Shown here piece by piece: positions 59,801-64,000 of a stretch of DNA of 64,000 nucleotides (position 1 is its first letter; every line of letters begins with the position of its first letter). A program made the position numbers and the translations under genes. A model generated the notes under the pieces. It was not told the origin of the DNA. It saw only the letters and a list, made by a program, of their open reading frames with translations, and made no database searches. The stretch comes from Verrucomicrobiia bacterium (GTDB lineage Bacteria > Verrucomicrobiota > Verrucomicrobiia > Verrucomicrobiales > DEV007), in NCBI GenBank assembly GCA_030425385.1, contig JAUIAH010000037.1:1-64000 (forward strand), given 5' to 3'.

Positions 59801-62096
59801 GCAGGGGATCGAGAATCAACGTTTCCGTTAGCGAAACATTCTCCACCACTCCAGTGATCTCGACTGCTTCACCTTCCGTGATGCGAGGGGGATCGTTGAC
59901 GACCTCAAGTTCGATTGAAAGGACCACTTCGCCTTTGATGTCAGCCACATTCGTCCCGCGGCCGGTGATGGTCGTGCTCTCGTCTTCGGGAGAGGCCGTG
60001 ATGAGTGCCGCCAGTTCAAACGTGCCGGGGCGTGTCGCGGTGATGGTCACGTGAAATTCGCCGGGGTCTTTTCCCGGCTGCAGCGTCTGTGGCAAGGTGC
60101 CAATGATAGATCTCTTGGAGACCCAAACGGGAGCTGGCACCGGCTGCGGTTGGACATCTTGCCAAGGCTCGGATTCCAGTCCAGTGGCCCCGACGAGATC
60201 GATGTCGATACCGCCATCACTGGCGTCGAAACCTTGCAGAGTCACATTCTTAATCGGCTCACCCTTCTCTGGAACGGACACCTGTATGGTTGCCTGGAAT
60301 TCAAGGGGTTCGAAGCCACTTGGGGCATCGGGATCGCCACTTTCCTTAGGCTTCAACGTCAACGCGTCAGCTTTTGGAAGCTCGATGGCAACTTGGAAGC
60401 CTTGGACAGATCCATTCAACTCGGCCTTGTTGGAAGTGATGGTGCTACCATCGGCCTTCTCGGCAGTCACGAGATGATGGCTCACGGTAAAGCGGCCTGG
60501 GCGCGCCGCTTTCAGCGTCCAGTCAAAGGCCACTTCCTCGCCTGACCTCAGGCTCCCAATGGCGGTGGACTCAGGAACCTTGGAGATTTCGAAAAGATCA
60601 GGAATCTCCAGTCCGGCGGGATCTGCGAACCTGACGTTGGTGAGATTGTCAGAAAGGGACCGAGGCGCCTTCACCAGCAAGCGGACCGTGGTTTCGTCTC
60701 CGATTGCCAGGGCACCTGTTGATTCACGTCCTACTTCTGTCAACGTCACGGTCAGCCCATCATCCACACGGACCCCTCGGTCATTGGAAAAACTCACGCG
60801 GCTGCCATCGGGTTTGATCGCTGTGGCCTCGGCAGCGATGCGAGCCAAGCCGGCACCGATCAGCTCTATCGGAATCTCAAACGTGCGCCGCGGATCCTCG
60901 GGAGTCAGCGTGAACGATTCAGGAAAGTCGATCCATGGCACTTTGAGAATGTGCTCATCGGTCGATGTGAGTGGGGGCACGATTTCGATCGTCCGCGATT
61001 CCATCTCTTCCGTGAGGAAGAAATTCAGAACGAGTTGATTAGGCAGACCAGCAACGTAAGGCGTCTCGGAGTCGGTGAACCACATGTTCACACCGGGGTC
61101 TTCCGGTGCGTCGCGCGGGAGGACCGTGGTATTCGATTTGCTAATGTGGATGCGTCTGGGGGAGTCTGGATGGTCAGTTTCGACTGTTAGGGTGCAACTA
61201 GCAGAGGCCGCGAACTCGGTGATGTCGAAGAAATCGAGGCTGCTTTCCGCTCGCACCTTGACCGCATAGGTCATGGAGATGGAGGAAGGCGCTTCTTCTT
61301 TCCAGAGATAAGCCAAGCTATTGTCATAAAGACTCGTTCCATTGATTCCCGTGACCGAGTCGGGAATGATGTCCGTCCCGTAGGGGTGTTGGATGCCGAA
61401 GGAATTCCGGACGACTTTCTCATGCGGGTAGTTTGTCAGCTCGACTTTATACTCCAAGATATCGTCTCCTTTGGCCGAGGTGACATCTGATAGTAACGTG
61501 GTTGTTAGGCGGTTGTAGAGCCAGTAGCCCTCTTCCGTGCGCTCAAGGTTCTCCGAATTGCCATTGCCTTGTGCCGACATGCTGAGCGGCATGTTCCAGG
61601 TAGGAGCGATGTGCGGAAGCTCAGCAAGGGAGGCCGTCTCAACAACGAGCCATATTTCAAAGCTATTGGAATTCTGGAAAGGGTCATTCTCAAGATCTCG
61701 TGTGTAGGTGAGCGTTAGGGTGCCGTCGTTCTCTGTGATCTGATAGCCGTCCTCGCGTGAAGAACCGATGATATCATCAACGCGATGACTCACGTAGGTC
61801 ACATGCTGAGGCAACGTGATCGAGGCAGAGCCGGTGTCCGCAAAGAAGGACGTGGTGCCTGAGAACTTGATCGACATGGTGCGACTGGGCTCAATCATGT
61901 GGGTGAAGGTGACATTGTTCCGCACGTCGTTGGTCCAGAACGAGGCCTTGAGTGTTTGAGCAGATAGCTTAGGGGCAATCAGCAAGAGAAGTGCTAGCAA
62001 GAGAAGCACTTGAGTGCGGACGATGCATGAGTTGGGGGGAGCGCAGCCGACTGCTGTATGATGTTTCATGAGGGTTGGCATGAGGTTCTTCATCAT
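56817..62096 (-). CDS. 1759-residue secreted protein with CARDB-like repeats and a possible C-terminal enzymatic domain
   Basis: From ATG 62096, a long basic n-region leads to LLLLALLLLIAPKLSAQ, a signal peptide (starts at 62093, 62081 and 62069 also fit). Residues about 45-950 are beta-rich repeats resembling CARDB/DUF11 domains. Residues about 955-1110 are helical (ASEAVAAMPGMLANLP, a YMVRIEEYEQRAYDAAG stretch). Residues about 1115-1480 form a distinct alpha/beta region, with GVDPVSDRNLIRMTD, then RIAGDIDTVAV and RRVGWFHPS. This faintly recalls the edema-factor-type adenylate cyclase layout, including the Asp-x-Asp pair. TSP3-like calcium loops (about 1643-1690) and a short beta tail follow. 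No immunity or activator gene is adjacent. Confidence 0.7.
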   Translation of the reverse strand: MMKNLMPTLMKHHTAVGCAPPNSCIVRTQVLLLLALLLLIAPKLSAQTLKASFWTNDVRNNVTFTHMIEPSRTMSIKFSGTTSFFADTGSASITLPQHVTYVSHRVDDIIGSSREDGYQITENDGTLTLTYTRDLENDPFQNSNSFEIWLVVETASLAELPHIAPTWNMPLSMSAQGNGNSENLERTEEGYWLYNRLTTTLLSDVTSAKGDDILEYKVELTNYPHEKVVRNSFGIQHPYGTDIIPDSVTGINGTSLYDNSLAYLWKEEAPSSISMTYAVKVRAESSLDFFDITEFAASASCTLTVETDHPDSPRRIHISKSNTTVLPRDAPEDPGVNMWFTDSETPYVAGLPNQLVLNFFLTEEMESRTIEIVPPLTSTDEHILKVPWIDFPESFTLTPEDPRRTFEIPIELIGAGLARIAAEATAIKPDGSRVSFSNDRGVRVDDGLTVTLTEVGRESTGALAIGDETTVRLLVKAPRSLSDNLTNVRFADPAGLEIPDLFEISKVPESTAIGSLRSGEEVAFDWTLKAARPGRFTVSHHLVTAEKADGSTITSNKAELNGSVQGFQVAIELPKADALTLKPKESGDPDAPSGFEPLEFQATIQVSVPEKGEPIKNVTLQGFDASDGGIDIDLVGATGLESEPWQDVQPQPVPAPVWVSKRSIIGTLPQTLQPGKDPGEFHVTITATRPGTFELAALITASPEDESTTITGRGTNVADIKGEVVLSIELEVVNDPPRITEGEAVEITGVVENVSLTETLILDPLLVLSSGQGLPRGPVALEDALPPVGVPGIFNPVLEPGERERFRLRVQTVSLPGFDQREMARQSVIIDFAASGKIISADGTETRDLDNTSTVVEWGNGSFEVAGKTFLRAAVEADLRPTNVLTPEQFVAISAGKSLENLVGGASEAVAAMPGMLANLPTAFYGVANLGGRLEVEKRIASYNAARYLWAWTDLQIDVWAGLDTSQREQNLRLIGDELALYYGDHFESVEQVRQLVNRSVTDYMVRIEEYEQRAYDAAGYGYNMELAEIVGEPFRPIGGLAIEEAASALAIASWTAKVSRSRELVELAALREQRLLARGKTEADAAVQFMQRQGDPRITEMPDPMKALPASTPLTQKHAVDGWGVDPVSDRNLIRMTDVKNGGMPIFVAIRSRADETIEWMKTQLGIVPKPMTFKPKNVNADDVKYLGYRDGVGYGDANGVGAGDRGATLLAEPIPRDVVIKRLEGADEVTKNRVLDRHADRWEEWYGHKDFNSRVIDREESKFFGLSGGMKFDVSDGRRIGKGTLGVPRRGSVPQPDINADTVGPGILDARQFELRQVNDPPDNDLFEGGRQYYECWLEDDLRTPTRSGAMRRIAGDIDTVAVGLADGSALPIASEFSETVAKNMLHGVQAQHPWSSTLTIDKLYQKFVNNGTHRWHPDPALRGEPLIIYVNGERRVGWFHPSRTITAENPLKNFMWVDGGTADVDDVIRFQKDMRGNLDDIDVVNPPVVKPTTSIIRDALLTSDITESTNLIATCTISTARTGGTLYRLSRNTIFEKQNEDGSWSEANPSEGCGDDSGIVIWPETFMSAGVVSGTTRIPIIEDLLDFDWQEMFQIGDHIIIDPGGANEEHRTVAAHGSLVLDRPLTFSHAMGVRIVSAGADTNDIDADGLSTALEIALNTNPAVADTDDDGVDDGTEFRLGTNPLVPDQRPFPNGVLTVQRLEDGGLNITWPADITGLLEESDTMIPGTWTPVPEASSAGARITRPTQRSFFRLRP

Positions 62097-62464
62097 TATC
62101 GGAAAGTGATTGCGGATTGGCAAACGAACACGAACTGCTGGCTCGGGGGTTGCTGTGGTTAAAGCTGGAGGAATTGGAGGGAAAGTGTTAGTAAGCGAGA
62201 GCCGTCCCTGCAGCGGAAACACCACAAGCCAGGTGATCTCGTGGGCCTGCCCAACGGTAACGTCTCTTCGCGTTCAGTTTCGACCAAGACACTGTGGAAC
62301 GCGCCGCCTGTCTTCAGAATCAGCGCACGCTGAAGTGGGTGAGTTTCCGTTGGGGCAATAGAGACGCGTTTTGAGTATCAAACGTGGGCCCAGTGGGGCG
62401 AATTTGATCTCGGTCGACCGTGAGCGTGGCCGTGACCTTGCACAACTCTGTGTAGAAGAGGGAG
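62097..62464. other. Intergenic region upstream of the 1759-residue protein gene
   Basis: Non-coding as far as I can see. It should contain the minus-strand promoter of the large secreted protein gene. An imperfect hairpin around TTTTGAGTATCAAA near 62372 is the only structure noticed and could mark the 3' end of the tRNA transcript. The open frame at 62110-62361 on the plus strand has no protein-like features. Confidence 0.45.
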
Positions 62465-62546
62465 TGGGCAGAGAAGGATTCGAACCTTCGAAGGCATAGC
62501 CAGCAGATTTACAGTCTGCCCCGTTTGACCGCTCCGGAATCTACCC
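62465..62546 (-). tRNA. tRNA-Tyr (anticodon GTA)
   Basis: The minus strand folds as a cloverleaf. Acceptor GGGTAGA (62546-62540) pairs with TCTGCCC, with one T-G pair, and A73 is at 62465. The anticodon stem is GCAGA/TCTGC around CTGTAAA, with GTA at 62512-62510. A long variable arm suits a type II tRNA such as bacterial tRNA-Tyr, and the T arm contains GGTTCGAATCC. The CCA end is not encoded. A minus-strand TTGACC at 62594-62589 could be its -35 element. Confidence 0.96.
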
Positions 62547-62624
62547 TTGTTGTGTTCCCGTGCCGTGATGGACGGGAAGGGGATTAATGGTCAAGGGAGG
62601 CGGTTGAGCAAGGGAAATCTGGGC

Positions 62625-63446
62625 TTACCAGATCTTTTTCCAGAGGCGTTTGGGGAGGTTGTCCTGCTGGGTAGTGGGCATTTCCTCGACTTGGAGTCGA
62701 CGGACCCGTTGGCGAAGGATTTCTGGGGATTCGGCGGGATAGCGTTTGGCTGGGCCGAGGCGGGCAGAGAGAATGGCGATGCGCTGGTAGGGGTTGTCGT
62801 TTTCGTCGGCTGGGAGGGTGGAGAGCTTTTGCAGGGCCGCGAAGCCCTGGAGGACTTGGCCGAAGACGGTGTAGCGGCCGTCGTAGCGGCTGAGGTCGCC
62901 GGTGGTGATGTAGAATTGGCTGCCGCTGGAGTGGCGCTGCGGATTGGCCGCATCACCGAGGCGGGCCATGCCGACCGAGCCTAGTTGGTGCGCACGTTTG
63001 ATCTCGGCGGGGAGCGTGGTGTCGAGGCCGCCTGTGCCCCAGGCGGCGCGGGTATCGGGCTGTTTGGATTGGGGGTCGCCTAGCTGGACAAGGTAGTTGG
63101 GGATGACGCGGTGGATGGCCATGCCCTCGTAGTGGCCCGAGCGGATGTTGTTCTGAAAGTTGGCGACGGTGAGTGGAGCGTCTTGAGGGAAGAGTTGGAT
63201 GACGAGACGCTCTGTCCGCCCGAGGACATCGATTTTGAAGATGGCGGCGTTGTTTTCGAGATCGGGTTCTAGCGTTCCTGGCTGGAGGTGACCGGTGGGA
63301 GAGGGCTTGTCTTTCTTGCCGATGAGGACGATCTCAGGGATTTCGGGGACCATGTCCTCCACTTTTCGCATGACGGTGCATGCGGGGATGAGAGCGATGG
63401 CAAGGGCGAAGAGGGTGATGCTGGGGTTGCTCCGGTGCGACTTCAT
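62625..63446 (-). CDS. Cyclophilin-type peptidyl-prolyl isomerase, probable lipoprotein
   Basis: A 273-residue protein from ATG 63446. The signal sequence SITLFALAIALIPAC puts a lipidation cysteine at C23, though the lipobox (IPAC) is imperfect. The cyclophilin domain (about 65-230) has VIQLFPQDAPLTVANF, AIHRVIPNYLVQLGDP, GSQFYITTGD and YTVFGQVLQG. It likely assists folding of secreted proteins from the outer face of a membrane. The C-terminal 35 residues are basic. Its ATG overlaps the ygfZ stop by 4 bp, so the two are translationally coupled. Confidence 0.92.
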   Translation of the reverse strand: MKSHRSNPSITLFALAIALIPACTVMRKVEDMVPEIPEIVLIGKKDKPSPTGHLQPGTLEPDLENNAAIFKIDVLGRTERLVIQLFPQDAPLTVANFQNNIRSGHYEGMAIHRVIPNYLVQLGDPQSKQPDTRAAWGTGGLDTTLPAEIKRAHQLGSVGMARLGDAANPQRHSSGSQFYITTGDLSRYDGRYTVFGQVLQGFAALQKLSTLPADENDNPYQRIAILSARLGPAKRYPAESPEILRQRVRRLQVEEMPTTQQDNLPKRLWKKIW

Positions 63447-64000
63447 GGATGGGTGGTTGATGATGGGAATGGGCAGAGGGTGAAGCGGAGGGAATGGAGG
63501 GAATGGAGTGGGGTGCCCTCTCGAATATGCTGAGTTTTGACGTAGGCCAGGGCAAGGAATTCCTCGGCATCGGGAGCATGGGCGGCGATGCTGGTAAGGG
63601 TTCCTATGGGCTTGTCGGGGGCCCCGGGCAGGTGGAGCGGTAGGGGCAGCTTTATGAGGTTTGTTTCGGCCTGCTGACCTCCTTTTAGGAGGCAGAGTAG
63701 GCGGTTGGTTTTGCCGACGGTGCGCATGCGCGAGATGATCTCTTGACCGATGTAGCAGCCTTTGTCGTAATGGATGGCGCGGTCTTGGAGGCGCGCTTCT
63801 GGGGGAAGGATGCCTTGTATGAGTTCTTGATCCCACATGGGAATGCCTTGGGCGATGCGGAGGCCTTCCAGTTCAGGAGGTGTGGGGAAGGGGAGGTCGA
63901 GCGCCTGGACGCGATCTTTGGCCGCGCGGGGGATCCAGAGGTCGTGCCCTGGTGCGCCGAAGCGTGGGTTGGCGATGAGCTGGTGAGGAATGTCTTCGAG
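63443..64000 (-). CDS. ygfZ: YgfZ/GcvT-domain folate-binding protein, N-terminus outside the window
   Basis: The C-terminal 185 residues are visible; the frame is open to the window edge. The diagnostic motif KGCYIGQE, with its essential cysteine, is in HYDKGCYIGQEIISRMR. Upstream sequence GLRIAQGIPMWDQEL matches the family's folate-binding fold. YgfZ supports repair or assembly of certain iron-sulfur enzymes such as MiaB. It is followed by, and overlaps, the cyclophilin gene. The internal ATG at 63838 is not the true start. Confidence 0.92.
   Translation of the reverse strand, partial: LEDIPHQLIANPRFGAPGHDLWIPRAAKDRVQALDLPFPTPPELEGLRIAQGIPMWDQELIQGILPPEARLQDRAIHYDKGCYIGQEIISRMRTVGKTNRLLCLLKGGQQAETNLIKLPLPLHLPGAPDKPIGTLTSIAAHAPDAEEFLALAYVKTQHIREGTPLHSLHSLRFTLCPFPSSTTHP

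Noticed and set aside
62110-62361. 83-codon plus-strand frame upstream of the 1759-residue protein gene
   Set aside because: No recognisable features and no ribosome-binding site; it lies in the expected promoter region of the minus-strand gene.
1-64000. Frequent GTTAG/CTAAC pentamer, often as TTGTTAG around Leu TTA codons, as a possible uptake or genome-architecture motif
   Set aside because: A hand count over both strands gives about 100, which is close to what the estimated base composition predicts. No conserved longer context was seen.
1-64000. CRISPR arrays, rRNA operons, prophage or integrase/attachment sites
   Set aside because: No regularly spaced short repeats, rRNA-like sequence or integrase genes were seen; only one tRNA was found and nothing integrative abuts it.

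Overview
The window looks like a chromosomal segment of a Verrucomicrobiota bacterium, probably of the Opitutia group. This is inference from gene content: very large secreted proteins built from lamin-tail, CotH, PA14, FG-GAP, ASPIC/UnbV and thrombospondin type 3 modules, RAYT-like transposase remnants, many PQQ-like and haem c proteins, and a G+C content estimated by eye at 57-58%. No 16S gene is present, so the assignment is not proven.

Layout. 1-640: C-terminal part of a RAYT-like transposase and non-coding DNA. 0.64-3.9 kb: small membrane protein, acetolactate-synthase-type enzyme and aldehyde dehydrogenase. 4-8.8 kb: housekeeping genes (serS, tilS, ispH) with a divergent HxlR regulator/DinB-like pair around a 43-bp dyad. 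8.8-9.9 kb: a membrane protein/winged-helix operon with two near-identical operators. 9.9-20.7 kb: three secreted proteins, led by a 2311-residue dihaem cytochrome mosaic. 20.8-23 kb: hemW and squalene/phytoene synthase, divergent with overlapping 5' ends. 23.0-24.2 kb: a scar where RAYT fragments have truncated and re-duplicated part of a histidine kinase gene. 24.2-29.6 kb: cytochrome c, a membrane protein, nuoDEF behind a Rex-like operator, and a HAD phosphatase. 29.7-36.7 kb: a lamin-tail/CotH protein and a secreted esterase. 36.7-41.6 kb: a FAD oxidoreductase divergent from a four-gene catabolic operon. 41.7-46.7 kb: a 1649-residue secreted protein. 46.8-51.9 kb: a DinB/NRDE/OlsF-like/M14/PQQ run. 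52-56.8 kb: a galactoside locus (GH2, galK, XylR-type regulator). 56.8-62.1 kb: a 1759-residue secreted protein with a possible C-terminal enzymatic domain. 62.4-64 kb: tRNA-Tyr, a cyclophilin-type lipoprotein and ygfZ.

How the genes fit together. galK, the GH2 enzyme and the XylR-type regulator form a plausible sugar-responsive galactoside unit. nuoDEF encode part of complex I and carry an upstream site suited to NADH-dependent repression. The decarboxylase/dehydrogenase/SDR/AMP-ligase operon looks like catabolism of a sugar acid or similar compound of unknown identity. The long secreted proteins are probably cell-surface or polymer-binding factors. The least explained items are the nested RAYT scar, the paired operators at 8826 and 9848, the cytochrome mosaic, the decarboxylase operon and the 1759-residue protein.
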